Shown here in pieces: positions 10,766 through 22,950 of a stretch of DNA of 64,000 nucleotides. The DNA comes from Astrothelium macrocarpum (lineage: Eukaryota > Ascomycota > Dothideomycetes > Trypetheliales > Trypetheliaceae). Every line of letters starts with the position of its first letter. The first letter of the stretch is position 1. A model generated the notes under the pieces. The model had not been told where the DNA came from and did not search any database. It worked only from the letters and a program-made list of their open reading frames with translations. A program made the translations under genes and the position numbers. Location of the stretch: NCBI GenBank assembly GCA_021030915.1, contig JAGEMR010000003.1:186001-250000 (forward strand), in the 5' to 3' direction.

Positions 10766-12625
10766 ATGGATCTCATATCAAAGGAGAACGTGAATCTCCA
10801 GGAACCCATGTCACTATCTCACGATGAAGAAGACGACAAATCGCCCGTCAAAGAGGAGTCATTCTCCGACTTTAGTGATGAGAAAGATGCCACTGAGATA
10901 GAATTAGAGAAACTTGTTTTTGGAGATAGTGTTGGCTTCAGAGATGAGATCCGAAATTTCGGCCACCAAGACGAAGTAGACGTCGAAGACGAAAATGATC
11001 AGGCAGAAGAAAAACAGGAGGACGAGCTGGGCAACTTAGAAGATGCGGACCTTTTCTTCATCGATTCAGGTCTAGCAGATGCTACGAACAAAACTCTCAT
11101 TCTCGCTCCAGACCTTGAAGACGAAGAACTAGCTCCAGAACGAGAACGACCGGCATGGGAAGATAGCGACGACGAACGGCTCATGGTCTCCCTTGCCATC
11201 GTCCCAAGACTACGCAAGCTCCGCAACTTCGAGGGTGAAGATCTCATCAACGGCAAAGAATACGCCAAACGTCTCCGCCGACAATACGAACTCCTCAACC
11301 CGACCCCAGACTGGGCAAAATTCGCAACCGCCCACTCAGCCCCACCACACAAACGGCGCAAGAGCCACTCCTCCGCCTCCTCATCCGACTCCGACATCGA
11401 AATCGCTGACAACCAACTCACCACCACCCAACCCCTCGCCACCCTCCTCCGCTCCACCTCCCCCCTAACCCGCATGCGCACCTCGCACACCCGCGCCCTC
11501 CGCCCCTCCGTCCTCTCCATCCTCCGCACCCGCGACATCTCCGGGCCCGGGCCCTCGGCCATCACCACACTAACCTTCCACCCCTCGCTCCCTCTACTGC
11601 TATCCTCCGGGCCCTCCGGCACGCTCTCACTGCACCACGTCGCGCCGGCGGCCGTGCCCGTGCCGAATCCGCGGCTCGCGGCGCTGCACGTGCGGGGCGC
11701 GGATCTGCGGAGCGTCGCGTGGGATTGCGCTTCACCCCCGGGGGCGGAGCACGCGAGACAGCGCGTCTTCCTCGCGGGCCGCCGTCGCTACTTCCATGTC
11801 TGGGATGTGGGCGCGGGCACGGTGGAGAAGGTGTCGCGCGTGTATGGGCATGCGCATGAGCAGCGCAGTATGGAGTCGCTGCGGCCGTCGCCGTGTGGCC
11901 GGTGGATTGGCGTGTTGGGGAGTGCGAGGAAGGGAGGTGGGGTGGTGAATTTTTTGGAGGCCGCGACGCTGCAGTGGGTGGGGCAGTGTCGGGTGGAGAG
12001 TCGGGGAGGTGTGGCGGATTGGGGGTGGTGGAGGGATGGGAGGGGGGTGTGTGTGTTGGGGAGGAATGGGGAGGTGACGGAGTGGGATGTTGAGGGGAGG
12101 AGGGTGGTGGGGAGATGGGAGGATGAGGGGGCGGTAGGAGTGGGAGTTTTGGCGTTGGGTGGGAAGGGTGGAGAGGGGGAGGTGCTGGGTGGGGATCGGT
12201 GGGTGGCAGTGGGGAGTGAGAGTGGGGTTGTGAATATTTATGACAGGAGAAGTTGGAAGGGAGAGAAGGTGGGCCAGGAAGGGAACATGGATGTGGATGG
12301 TGACGAGGGATATACGCAACCTATGCCACGGAGACCAAAACCGACCAAGATGCTGGACCAGCTTACGACTAATATTGCGCATTTGACGTTTAGTCCTGAT
12401 GGGCAGTTGTTGGCGATGGGAAGTCGCATCAAAGCAAATGCGCTCCGATTGGTACATCTGCCGAGCTGTACTGTCTATCGAAATTGGCCTACAGCAGGTA
12501 CGAAACTTGGAAGAATTACAGCGGTGGCGTTTGGAGAGGTTAAGAGTCAAGAAGGGGAAGAGAACTTGTATCTGTCTGTGGCGAATGATCAGGGGCGTAT
12601 CCGATTGTGGGAAATTCGAGCATGA
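10766..12625 (+). CDS. UTP18: U3 snoRNA-associated WD40 protein Utp18
   Basis: Component of the small-subunit processome that acts in 18S pre-rRNA cleavage in the nucleolus. Single exon, 619 aa from the first ATG (10766). An acidic N-terminus is followed by the family block ELEKLVFGDSVGFRDEIRNF at about residues 49-68, a basic low-complexity stretch with KRRKSHSS, then WD40 repeats from about residue 250 to the C-terminus, ending in a typical DQGRIRLWEIRA blade. Base composition is strongly skewed: the coding strand is C-rich at 11280-11640 and G-rich at 11880-12240. Tail-to-tail with MCM4 (219 bp between stops). Confidence 0.9.
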   Translation: MDLISKENVNLQEPMSLSHDEEDDKSPVKEESFSDFSDEKDATEIELEKLVFGDSVGFRDEIRNFGHQDEVDVEDENDQAEEKQEDELGNLEDADLFFIDSGLADATNKTLILAPDLEDEELAPERERPAWEDSDDERLMVSLAIVPRLRKLRNFEGEDLINGKEYAKRLRRQYELLNPTPDWAKFATAHSAPPHKRRKSHSSASSSDSDIEIADNQLTTTQPLATLLRSTSPLTRMRTSHTRALRPSVLSILRTRDISGPGPSAITTLTFHPSLPLLLSSGPSGTLSLHHVAPAAVPVPNPRLAALHVRGADLRSVAWDCASPPGAEHARQRVFLAGRRRYFHVWDVGAGTVEKVSRVYGHAHEQRSMESLRPSPCGRWIGVLGSARKGGGVVNFLEAATLQWVGQCRVESRGGVADWGWWRDGRGVCVLGRNGEVTEWDVEGRRVVGRWEDEGAVGVGVLALGGKGGEGEVLGGDRWVAVGSESGVVNIYDRRSWKGEKVGQEGNMDVDGDEGYTQPMPRRPKPTKMLDQLTTNIAHLTFSPDGQLLAMGSRIKANALRLVHLPSCTVYRNWPTAGTKLGRITAVAFGEVKSQEGEENLYLSVANDQGRIRLWEIRA

Positions 12626-12844
12626 AGATGACTACCATTTCTATCCAGTTCTGGTAGCATTTATACTCACACACTCCACGCTGTTATCAAGCCATACGTA
12701 GTTCAGGTATTATCTCTAAGCCATACATGTATCAAATCATCTTTCTAATCAACCAAAGCGCCGTCTCTTTGTTCAAGAGTCAATGCGCCAACAAATCCTC
12801 AATTCATCCCATAAACAACCATTCCGACCCTATCCCCTCTAAGC

Positions 12845-15800
12845 CTAAGCCATCCCCGTAACCCTCCTAACGCTCCTCCTCGCGCCCTCCCCACTAACCT
12901 GCACCCGCCCCTCCATCTCCAACGCCCTCAACGCCTCCCCCACCTCCGCCGACTCCACCGCCTCCCCACTACCCTCCCCAACCTTCCTCACCACCTCACT
13001 CACCCTCATACTCCCACCCGTACGACACCCCTCATCCACCGTCTCCAACACAGCCCGCCTCAAATCCTCCTTACGCTTGCGATCTCCAGCTCCCCCACCT
13101 TCAGTCAACAATCCCATATCAATCAACCCCGTGCGCGCGTCCGTCGCAGCGGCTTTGATCGCGCTGCTGATCAGCCGGCTCGCCTCGTGCACGTCGCTCG
13201 CTTCGACGGTGGCCGCGAGTCGCATTTTCGCGTGCGCCTCTGCCAGCCGGATCATCGACTCCAGCTGCCGCGTGGTCGCGGTGATGCGGCGTTCGGAGGC
13301 GCGCAGGTCGGCGCCGAGGGCGCGCATGGCGACGTAGTGGTCGACGAGCGCGCTGGAGGCCGCTGGGGTGAGGGTTGGGTGGATGTGTGTGCGGGCGTAG
13401 GAGATGTAGGAGGTGAGGAATTCGATGGGCTGTTTGGGGGGAAAGGGTTAGCTTTGTGAGGGTTGGTGGGAAGGAGGCGTGGGAGGGGACTTACGAGGAT
13501 TTCTTGGTTGCTGGCGTTTTCGGGGGCGTCTTCGAGGTACATGCCGACAAGATGGCGAGCAAGACGGCGATCGGTGGATTCGTTGATTTGGTCGAGGACT
13601 AGGTAGACTAGGTCGAATCGAGAGAGGAGGGTCGGTGGGAGATCGATATTTTGGGGTACTGGTAGGTTGGGATTGTATTTACTTCCAATCGGATTCGCTG
13701 ATGCCAATATACTTGTTCGAGCATTGAGAGTTGTAATGATTCCTGCTTTGGCGATGGAGACTGTTTGCTGTTCCATGACTTCGTGTAAAACTGACCGAGT
13801 TGATTCTGACATTTTATCGAACTCGTCGATACAACAGACCCCTCCGTCTGATAATACAAGCGCGCCAGATTCGAGGACTAGTTGGCGAGTCTCGGGGTCA
13901 CGAGTCACGTATGCTGTCAAACCCACTGCGGAAGAACCTTTGCCACTCGTGTATACGCCACGAGGGGCGATCTTGTGGACATAGGATAGAAGCTGAGACT
14001 TTGACGTGGATGGATCACCACAAAGAAGAACATTGATATCGCCTCTGTACTTGGGACTACCACCCTTTTCAAAAGTTTTGTTGGTACCCCCAAATAGTTG
14101 GAGCAAGATGCCTTTCTTCACGTCATCCATTTCGTAGACACTGGGAGCAAGTGACCTTGACAGCAGCTCGTAGACATCCGGTCTTGCACCAATCTCCCTG
14201 ATTTTTGCTTCTTCTTCCTCACTGACTTTTCGCACTTCTTCAATGCCACCATTCTGATGCTGATGAAGCTCATCTTGAAGCGTGGATACATCAACGCCGA
14301 GTCTCTTCTTGTCAACTTTTTGGATATGCAAAGCATCGACATAGGTTTTGAAAATGTTCTTGACTGTTCGCTGGCGAGGATTAATGCGGACCTGGTTGCA
14401 CTTGAAGATTCCGGTAATCTCAACTCTATCACCAGCTTTGCAGATGTCAACTAGTTCATCGTATGCACAAAGTGAAACTGAATGCGGTGTCTGCCCATCT
14501 GGTACGTTATCAGGAGTCTCCTGAAGTTTGATGACCTGCTTGTCCGAAAATCCGGATCTGTTGTGCACGATCTGCATAGAATTCTGAGACTTGCAAAGCT
14601 CCCGTGGACATTGTGTTGGTTCCGCGATTTTTCCCCTGTCGATATCGACTTTCATGCTATGATTGCATACAGAGCAACGGAAAAATGCATCTTTCATATC
14701 TGGAATAATGGGAGTAGTCCGAATGACCAGTCCCTTGATGCTCACAAGCTTGTCCATATCACCCGGGTTCAAATCACGCAGATTGATAACATCATCGAGA
14801 CCAAATGGCCGAACGCGGTAGATTCTACTGTCAACATCACGGACCAGATCTGGAATTTCTTGCGGTGACTGAACAGCTCCTCCCATCTGAGCATCTTGAT
14901 TATCAATATCAGAACTTGGTAGAGGAGGGACAGAGCTCGAGTTTCTCGCTTGAGGCGGAGCTCGGAACTGAGCTTGTTGTTGTGATTGCTGAGATCGAAG
15001 CTCATTCATTCGCTTGTTGGCAAGCTCTTCCATTACGTCTTTGACTGCAACGTCCATGAGGGGAATAATCTCGTTTGGAAAAGCTTGTAACTGATGCCAG
15101 AGTTTCCTGGTTGGAGGATAGGCTTTGAGATTTTTGGCGTCCAGATTCAGTGCAGTTTGACCCGTCTCTAGCATTCGCTTCATAGCTTCGACATACTCCT
15201 TGTCATTGCCAGGATGGTCTGATGGAATGATAGTATTGTCAAGGATTTCTCCATCCGTAATCATACGGTATTTTTTCTGGTAGTTGAAGAGAAAATCTTT
15301 CATGGCTGACATTGAATCTGCAATCGAAACGTTGGTTCCCCAAATCACACGGCTTGAATTCCCGCCCATTGCTTCGGCATCAGAGGTCGCTGGGTCGAGA
15401 TTGGAGAAGGTTGCAGCGTCGGATGCATCGTTACCGACAGGCAATCCGTTTTCGTCCACAAAGAGACGTCGCCGTCTTCCCGTTGAAGCGGACTCGAGTA
15501 TATCGGAATTAATATCGTGTCTTCTACTACGAGCTGCTGTACCTTCTCCGAGGGAAGATCGAACGAATAGGCCGCTGCTGCTGCTTCGTATATTGTCTGT
15601 TCGTCTACCGTTTGCAGCACTTGAGCTGGAAGCATAGCGGATTGGGGAGGAGTCTTGGAACAATTAGTACATTAACAGCCTGCATACTGCGCGACATCAA
15701 TTACCTCCGATTGTGAGACCAGAAGGTCTTGGAGTTTTATCGCCATCCGTCTCCTCTCCGTTCCGTCCCAAAGGGGAGCTGATGTTCATACCATTGCCCG

Positions 15801-16062
15801 AGGGTCCAGCCCTGGATCTATTGGCAGGAGATGAGCGGAAGAATAAAGGCGAGGATGACGCGACACCCGTTTGTCGAAGACCCGAAGGGGTTCCATTTGC
15901 ATTATATTGTCTCTCTGAAGCCTGCGAGGCCTCTGATCGGAGCTGTTCATCTGCACCCAGATCCATTGGGCTACTTGCTGGGACCTGCGAAGATCGAGCA
16001 TTGCGGGCCGGAGTCGCAGAGCCTGAATTGCGCACAGTACGTCTTGAATTAGGAGAAGACAT
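12845..16062 (-). CDS. MCM4: MCM4, replicative helicase subunit
   Basis: Subunit of the MCM2-7 DNA helicase loaded at replication origins. Three exons on the minus strand: 16062-15705, 15653-13495 and 13429-12845 (1033 aa). The introns are 51 nt (TACTAAT branch site) and 65 nt (GTAAGT donor), with frame kept. The N-terminus is long and Ser-rich with many SP sites, as expected for a kinase-regulated Mcm4 tail. A CxxC...CxxxxC zinc-binding motif starts at about residue 446. The AAA+ core has Walker A GDPSTSKS (665-672), Walker B CIDEFD (727-732) and arginine finger SRFD (797-800). The C-terminal winged-helix region is complete. The promoter shared with the next gene has an ACGCGT box 88 bp upstream of the ATG. 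The start was chosen as the first ATG of MSSPNSRR; the upstream in-frame extension lacks an earlier supported start. Confidence 0.95.
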
Positions 16063-16149
16063 GATGGGTGGGGGAATGAGAGTTGACAATTGGGTAGTTT
16101 TGGTAGGGTGTAGTATAGCAAAGGAGAGGAAGTTGAAGAGAACCACTTA

Positions 16150-16155
16150 ACGCGT
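16150..16155. promoter_or_regulatory. MCB (MluI cell-cycle box) ACGCGT
   Basis: A perfect ACGCGT in the 206-bp divergent promoter between MCM4 and tubulin cofactor A, with further ACGCG-type elements nearby (AACGCGG at 16157-16162, GGACGCGC at 16165-16172) and a TTTTGGCG-like E2F motif at 16186-16193. MBF-type factors drive G1/S genes including MCM subunits through this box in other ascomycetes. Function here is inferred. Confidence 0.65.
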
Positions 16156-16261
16156 AACGCGGTCGGACGCGCTTTTAGCGTGTTTTTTTGGCGTGAAGCG
16201 AATAAAAATGCCCCTCCAATGACGCACCCAAACAAAATCATCTTCTCACATCAGTCATATC

Positions 16262-16282
16262 ATGCCAGATGGCGCCACGTGA
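16262..16282 (+). other. Short upstream ORF overlapping the next start
   Basis: A six-codon reading frame (ATG at 16262, TGA at 16280-16282) begins 7 nt before the cofactor A ATG, in another frame, and terminates after it. Ribosomes starting here would miss the main start, so it may lower translation. Confidence 0.5.
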
Positions 16283-16728
16283 TCCATTATCGATTGCAAT
16301 CTCTGCTCTTAAGAGATTGGTGAAGGAGGATAAAAGTTATCATGATGAATTTGAGAAGCAGAAGGCACGTATACAACAAACCGAGAAAAATAGCAATGAT
16401 GAGAATGCAGATTATCTACTCAAACAAGAAGTAAGTTGCTATCGTGCTGCCACTGGGCTGCTGATCTGACCAGTAACACCATTTTCAGCGGCAAGCTATG
16501 GAGCAAACTGAGGCCATGTTTGTCTTGATGCGTCAGCGCGTTAGCGAAGCAGCTGCAAAATTGGAACAGGAAATTGTATGTTTTCGGATGTATTACCGAT
16601 GAGCAATATTGACCACGGCTCGTTAGGAACAAAATAAAGACTCCACGGACCCTGGCACAATCATGTTGGTTGATGAAGCCAAGAATACCGTTTCCGAAGC
16701 CAAAACGACTGCAGGAGAAGACCAGTAG
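16269..16728 (+). CDS. TBCA: Tubulin-specific chaperone A (cofactor A)
   Basis: Captures folded beta-tubulin in the tubulin assembly pathway (Rbl2 in yeast). Three exons: 16269-16430, 16489-16575 and 16627-16728, with introns of 58 and 51 nt and GTAAGT and GTATGT donors. The product is 116 aa, the usual family size. The whole protein is a helical coiled-coil type. The family signature ALKRLVKEDKSYHDE is at about 12-26 and NADYLLKQE at the end of exon 1, followed by a central MRQRVSEAAAKLEQE helix. Divergent from MCM4. A uORF overlaps the start. Confidence 0.9.
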
Positions 16729-17171
16729 AGTCCTCTAGAATACTTGGGGTGGATTGGGCTGAAAGGCAAAAATATTGTACACGTATATGATACCCTCTAA
16801 TGCTATTTCAGAGAACACATCCGTTCCCTTCTAAGTCTTCTCACAAGTACAAAATACCAAGCTCAAGGTTCGTCCATTACCCCAACCCCCATCTGGCTAT
16901 CAACTTGGCCTTCATTTATCTCTTGTGCGTATACGATACGGAATGCAGAAGAAAGGTGAAGTTAATCCCGTAGTCATAATCAATCAGTATCAATCGATTT
17001 CGGACTTCGAAAATCAACAAGCAAATACCCGCGCAGGTGAAAAGATTTGGTTCTAACATCTTAATGCGGTCATTGAGCATCGAAGTCAATATATAAACAT
17101 GAAAATTCGTGAATCGACAATCTGGCTCGTGCCTCAGAGCCTTGAGCGATCATCATGGTTTCCATACGTGT
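16729..17171. other. Intergenic, nothing recognised
   Basis: 3' ends of cofactor A and the convergent Zn2Cys6 gene. No further gene, repeat or RNA seen. Confidence 0.5.
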
Positions 17172-19868
17172 TCAGTTACTGGGTATAGGCGACGTCATTA
17201 GTTGTAACTGCACGATTGGAGGAGCCATCACTGCTGGTGACTGCATGATCGGTGAACCCATCATGGGACCCTCGTTAGCAAAACCCATTGAGGGCGTATA
17301 GGAAACATTTAGAGGAGATCTACTGCGGGGTTAGTCGGAAACTGAGACAACGAAGTCCCCAAAACTCGAGATATGCCATTCTCAACTCACCTAAACGGAT
17401 ACGGATCGGAATTATAAGACATCTGCTCTATAGCATCTTCCACGCGGTTTAACTTCGGCTCCGTTGCTCCACTTCCGACCCAGCCCTCTACGTTCGGTAT
17501 GAACGGTTCGTCAGGCGTCGGATCATCGACTAAATCGATGCCTCGTGAAAGGTAATTTCTTGGATGGACCGAAAGGAATTGAAGACTGTCAACGCCATAT
17601 GTGCGCGAGATGAATTTTAGACGACCCCGAACCCAGGTTTTTTGATCCTCAGGAATGCAGTGCAAACGAGCGCAGATGAAGAGAGGCCAGAGAAGAAAGT
17701 AGCCACCTATAGCCTCGGCCGCTTGAAATAATATAAGCTACTGATGGATCACGTCAAGAAAATACTGCTTAGGAGATGACTTACCTGTTTCTTGCTGTCC
17801 GATCTTCCTGGTCCGATGCTTGATGTCATAGCCCAAGTGAAATGGGACCGTGGCGCAGATCGCATCAACCAATCCCCTACACATCTTTACGGCATCTTGA
17901 TACCGCTCATCCTTTTCCACTGCTTCCCGGCTCACAGCCAGTCTTGCAATACAAGCAATGATGACGGCCTGACAAAAGATTCTACTCATTCGGTGATTGT
18001 TGATGACATTCGAGACGACCAGATCTTGATAGACGTTAATAGGCCCAGGCCATATTTCCGACGTCTCGAGGTCGTCTGGCGTCCCGTACAGAGTGGCCAC
18101 AGTCCGGTGATGCCATACTGGTGGCAGATTGTCAAACCACAGTGAGAGTTCGGCATCCAGTGCTGTCGCGGATGCCATGAGTTGGAAAATTACGTCCTGT
18201 TGGATCCAGAGAAGTGGGCCCTGAAAGACCTGTTTCGCTCGTTGTCGGATTGCAGGTAATTGTATTGTAAGCATCATGAGGCGATTGGCTGTGGTTGTTT
18301 CATGCTGGCAGTCGCTCAGCCAACCGTGCTCTGCCGGAAAGTCTGTTATTGGTAATGCGTGCTGGATCGCATTTACCAGCTGCGATATATCAGTAATTGT
18401 ACAGTTTTTTAAGGCAGACGAGTAGAGTTGTTACTCAGCCTGTGCGGACTAAGAGTGCCAAACATTTGGGGTCTTTGAAAAGATGGGTTTGACAAGTGTG
18501 CTGAACGGGACGTACCATATGCGCCCTGACAGCGCGAAAGAGGTTCAAAGATATAGGGTTCTTGAATTGCTCCGTACCCCGGAGCTTTGCCAAGGTCACG
18601 GCTCCGTTAATATGCGCTGACCACGCCCCCGAGCCTTTTCGACTAGCGCATATTGTCTGTCAAAGAAGTTAGTCAGAGTACCTAAGCTTGCGATGATGTT
18701 ATTCAAGTGTCAACAAAGTTTGCAGATTGTATGCAGACTAGGAATGAAGATTCAAAGGACACAACCCTCAAGAACTTGGATGAAATATTGGACAGTCAAA
18801 TCGATTCATTAAAGTTTCCCCAGTATGGACGCGAAAATACCCGTCCCTGGGCAACTTCAGGCTGTCATGATGCTATCCGAAATCGAGTCTTCATGATTTT
18901 GGGATAGATTTGTGTAGGACAGAGGGAGAGTTGACTGACACGACGAATTTTGTACTCAACGCAGAGATGGACATACCTCGTACAGCCCAAAAAGCAGAAT
19001 TGTCAACATCATCTCGTCCGATTTAGCCACCTTCGTGTCTACAATCATTCCATTAACTTTTCGTATAGCTCTTCCATACTCAATCGCTCCTTGATCTCTG
19101 AGGTGGCGCTTGTTTGGAAAATTTGCTAGTGCGGCTAAAGCCACTGCAGTGGTAGCTTTATGTATCGAGGAGTCCGGACCGAGCTTGTTATAAAAGGGCA
19201 ACAAAATCGCCAAAAAACCTCGTGTTGCATCCGTTTGCCGTGGTAATAAAACGAAATTACGAAAGAAAAATGCCGTTGCTTGAACTTCCTCGGAAATTCC
19301 AATTCCTGGCGAAAGGCTACCCTGACTTCTCCCGACAAAGTCATTGTAAGCACCAGCAACCCAGTCGTCTGGTGTAGCGTCTTGTACAGGTTCAAGAGTC
19401 GTGCAGTCAGTTGGTGACTTGCTTACTCTTTGTAAACTAGGGATCGGTCATTAATTGAGAATTTGGTGCTCAGCTACAAGAAGCAACATGGCCTTGGCAT
19501 AATAGCAATAAAAATCGGCCTTGATGCATCTTTCTAGCGTGACAAGTGCCAGTACAAGTAAAGAACCTACCTAGATTTACTTGGTGTGTCGTTCTCCCGA
19601 GATGCGCCCTTCTGCGCCCTTCGTTTGGTTGCAGAAGTTTCATTGCGAAAGATCAAATCAAACGCATCCCGATAACCAGGACACGATCGACCACTCTTCT
19701 TGCATTGCCCACAAAATGGTCTAGCTTCGTCACACTGTGGAGGGACATTAGTCACCAAACTTTATGCGGTTAAATGCATCCATCTTGCTGGGTAGGAAGC
19801 TAGCTTGCCTTGATTCGTCGATTCCGACAATTGTTGCATGCTCTACTTGGCTTTCCAGTGTAAACCAT
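17172..19868 (-). CDS. Zn2Cys6 fungal transcription factor
   Basis: Nuclear DNA-binding regulator; target unknown. Seven exons on the minus strand: 19868-19809, 19734-19571, 19436-18977, 18656-18516, 18379-17785, 17721-17391 and 17322-17172 (633 aa). All junctions are in frame. The zinc cluster is complete and canonical at the very N-terminus: C11, C14, C21, C28, C31 and C38, with basic NRRIK before the intron. The first intron splits the cluster between K20 and C21 and uses a GC donor (AAG|GCAAGC). Intron 3 is unusually long (320 nt). The rest is the alpha-helical fungal-specific middle region, ending in a Met/Pro/Gln-rich tail. If the last intron is not removed, the protein stops 50 residues earlier at a TGA overlapping the donor. 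Confidence 0.85.
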
Positions 19869-21469
19869 AACCAGGACTGGTGGACAAGACCGGAGTTGAC
19901 AGGAGTGGAAAGGCTTGCGGCACGAAAACGCCAAACCTTGGAGATGATCACCCGGGAATGATTGGATGAGGATAGGGCGTAAGATTCAATAAACGGGAGT
20001 ATATTCAAAGAAATAATTCAGAGTACCGCAAGGCTGAGATGCGTTATTATAATAGACAGTCGGACTCCGATCAAGGGAGTATTCGATTTGAGGCTGACTT
20101 TAGATTGTCTTAATCGAAGCATAGGGCTGAGACTTGAGAAAGCGGATCGATTCGTTCGGTGGAAATGATATCGCGCCGCCACAGTTGTCGCATGGATTTG
20201 CCCATATAGAGAGAGCTCAAACTCACTAAACAGAGGATTTTCCTATTCACAGCCTTGAGACTTTCAGAGCATTCGTCTAACTTTCAGCTCGTCTGTCACT
20301 GTCGCGTGGCCGTCGTCGCACTAAAGAGCAATTGTCATGGTGGCTTAGCCACCAAAACTTTGGCCTCGCAAGGTCTGCCGTAAGAGGTAAGACTGAACCC
20401 TGCGCGACCAAAGCCACCAACGTCGATTGGAACAAACCTCACCACTCATCTCCATCCATTGAATTACGGCAAGGAGATCCGTGGAGATCGATATTCAGGG
20501 GAAGATGTTCGGTTACTGTAGTACCATCCATGTGCAGCCTTGCATTCCAGGTGTTAATAATGTAGCTCCTTAGAGGCTCAGATGTGGTCATAAAGGAGGA
20601 GCAGCTGAAAGACAGGGCATCACTAATGTGGCTTCAACCGATTACTTAATCATTTAGATCCGAGTCATTCATTAGGGTTGGAGAGCCGTGTCTCAACGAA
20701 CCCAGTCAACAATGGATCCCACTCGGATTGAACATTTCGGTAGTCAACCCACCGACTGCCGAATGTCAACTATGCATGGTTGGTTAATTGCCCAGGTACG
20801 GTCATCTTGAGAAGCGAGCAGACAGACTTGCAATTCCCTTGCTTCTGATGTAAAGGACCGCCTTCATTGCAAACCAATCCTTAAAATATCAAAACTTGTA
20901 CACTTCAAAATCGCCTCTTCAGCATTCTCGGTGGTGCTTGATGCTTTCAACATTGTTTTGAACGTGTCATTTGAACTTATCAAGATGATCTGCTCAAATC
21001 ATCCTGAATGCCGTAAAAGGTTAGCGTCGCGAGCCTCTCAGCCATCCGCTGCAATCAGTCGTGGCGGAGTTTGCAGAATCTCTGTCTTCCCAACACTAGC
21101 AGAATACCTTACCCTTCAGCAATCTTTTAGGGTTAGTACCGCGAACAAATTGCAGTTTCATACTGCTCTCAAAGTTAGATACGCGAAATACAGGCAAAAA
21201 TTTCATCCATAGCCACTTTACTTTGATACTGGTACGATGCACGTCAATCCGTAGATCAGATTTATGCCGCAATCTTGAATTATGTGGCTGCTAAGAGGTT
21301 GCAACGGTCTAGATATATATATTGCCTCTGCTTTCAAGGTAAGAGATTGATTCATCACCAACCTTCGAATACCCGATCACTGCAAAGTCGCCTCCGCATA
21401 CAGTTGGCAGTTTTTACCAATTCAATTCTTGACATATCAACTCTATCTCCTTAATATTTCTGTTTCGTC
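19869..21469. other. Intergenic region, no gene recognised
   Basis: About 1.6 kb between divergent genes. Scattered short frames show no domain and no splice logic. A TATATATATT tract at 21316-21325 lies about 150 bp before the membrane-protein ATG and could be its TATA element. Confidence 0.5.
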
Positions 21470-22393
21470 ATGACACTCACACCCCAAGGAAGGCTTGCTA
21501 TTGCTGAAATAGTCTTCTACGTACCTGCTGGCATATTGGCTGTTTTCATTTCACTCAGACATGGGTTCGGACGCGCGCTGGGTTGGTCATACCTCATCCT
21601 TCTTGCTCTGGTTCGAATCGTCGGAAACGCAATTACAATCTATAGCGAGACCGCCTCAAACCCGTCTCAGAGTCTTATTACCACTGGAGTCATACTGGCT
21701 AGTGTTGGTCTCTCACCACTACTCAATGCCCTAGTGGCCTTTGTAAAGAGAGTCAACGAGGGGATGCAGAACCGACGCCTGCCTGCGATCATCTTTCGTA
21801 TACTCGAGCTAGTGAACATTGTGGCAGTCATCCTCGTTGCTTATGGTGGATACAAAGCAAATACTTCATCCGAATCTTCAAATAGTAGGAACACGGGAGT
21901 TGATATGGAAAAGGCCGGGATCATCGTCTTTATCATTTCCTTTTTTGTCACGGCCGCATCGACACTGGTCACATTCTCATTCATTCGAAACGCTATCCCA
22001 GGAGATCGTCGTCTCCTCTATTTTGCCGTGGCATCCCTCCCTTTCCTCTTCGTCCGACTTATTTACTCTGCCATTGTCATTTTCGAGAACAACCAATCCA
22101 AGGTCTTCAACATGCTCCATCCCAATATTTGGGCAGAAGCTTTCATGGAAATTCTTGAAGAATTCATTGTCGTCATTTTGTTCCTCATGGCTGGATTCTT
22201 CACCCCAACAATTTCTCGTGCCCAAGTCCAGGACCCTGCAACAAGCAACGGTACTTGGCCTTCAGGATCAAAGTATGAGGACGGACAGCAATTGAACACT
22301 TATAGCAACAATGTCGATCCAGCTTATGTGCCCGTATCCTCTAGGGGAGGGTCTTCTACTGCGCCAGCTCAGTACGCATCGGGTCGTGTCTAG
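21470..22393 (+). CDS. Seven-helix integral membrane protein (DUF7702-like)
   Basis: Single exon, 307 aa. The ATG lies in a CGTCATGAC context about 150 bp after a TATA-like tract. About seven hydrophobic helices are visible (near 10-28, 36-56, 67-90, 104-124, 148-170, 181-203 and 217-240), followed by a polar tail of about 65 residues rich in Ser, Asn and Gly. The layout matches a family of fungal seven-helix membrane proteins annotated as DUF7702. Biochemical role is unknown; a receptor- or sensor-like role is only suggested by topology. Confidence 0.75.
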   Translation: MTLTPQGRLAIAEIVFYVPAGILAVFISLRHGFGRALGWSYLILLALVRIVGNAITIYSETASNPSQSLITTGVILASVGLSPLLNALVAFVKRVNEGMQNRRLPAIIFRILELVNIVAVILVAYGGYKANTSSESSNSRNTGVDMEKAGIIVFIISFFVTAASTLVTFSFIRNAIPGDRRLLYFAVASLPFLFVRLIYSAIVIFENNQSKVFNMLHPNIWAEAFMEILEEFIVVILFLMAGFFTPTISRAQVQDPATSNGTWPSGSKYEDGQQLNTYSNNVDPAYVPVSSRGGSSTAPAQYASGRV

Positions 22394-22950
22394 GACCAAT
22401 CAGCAATGTTCCTGGGGGCTTTTAGTTGGTTCCATATAGAGTTCATAGCACGTTCACATTTGGTTGTTCATGGGAAGGTGTATCTGATTCAAGAGAGCGT
22501 TGGCGTTGACCTTGTGGGGACTGTACTTTACAATACCTATTACTGCACAAAATGTTCCTTGTATAATATAGAAGTTTTCATAGCATGCGTAATTCGACAA
22601 TTCTGAAGAGATGATTCATAGAAGCTATGTTGATACTGAGATTGAGTTACCAAGATGTGACGAGCTTTAGTTCATGCGATTAATACTAATAGCCGCTTCT
22701 TAGCTTGCTGGCTTTTGTCCAGCTGGTCGATGCACATGAAAAGTCTCCAGAGTAAACAACGGATCGAGCTGCGGGAAGCGTCGGACCTTGAGCACAGATT
22801 CTCCGACATCACCACAAAGAATCCAAAGACCTGCACGCTTTCGGACATCAGCTGTACGGCACGGTCCTGACTTTCGCCTCTTGTTCACTGGGTCAATGGC
22901 GTCCACAAATCGCGTTGTTCGAGTTCTCTGCCGATACGGGCAGCGCCACC
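22394..22950. other. Intergenic and 5' leader of the telomere gene
   Basis: No other gene supported. The long frame of the next gene is open upstream of its ATG without an earlier in-frame ATG. Confidence 0.5.

Noticed and set aside
11732..12550. Long minus-strand frame opposite UTP18
   Set aside because: An artefact of the G-rich coding strand; no domain, and the WD40 reading on the other strand is clear. Similar shadows exist opposite glucosidase II (31200-32462) and fimbrin (8484-9173).
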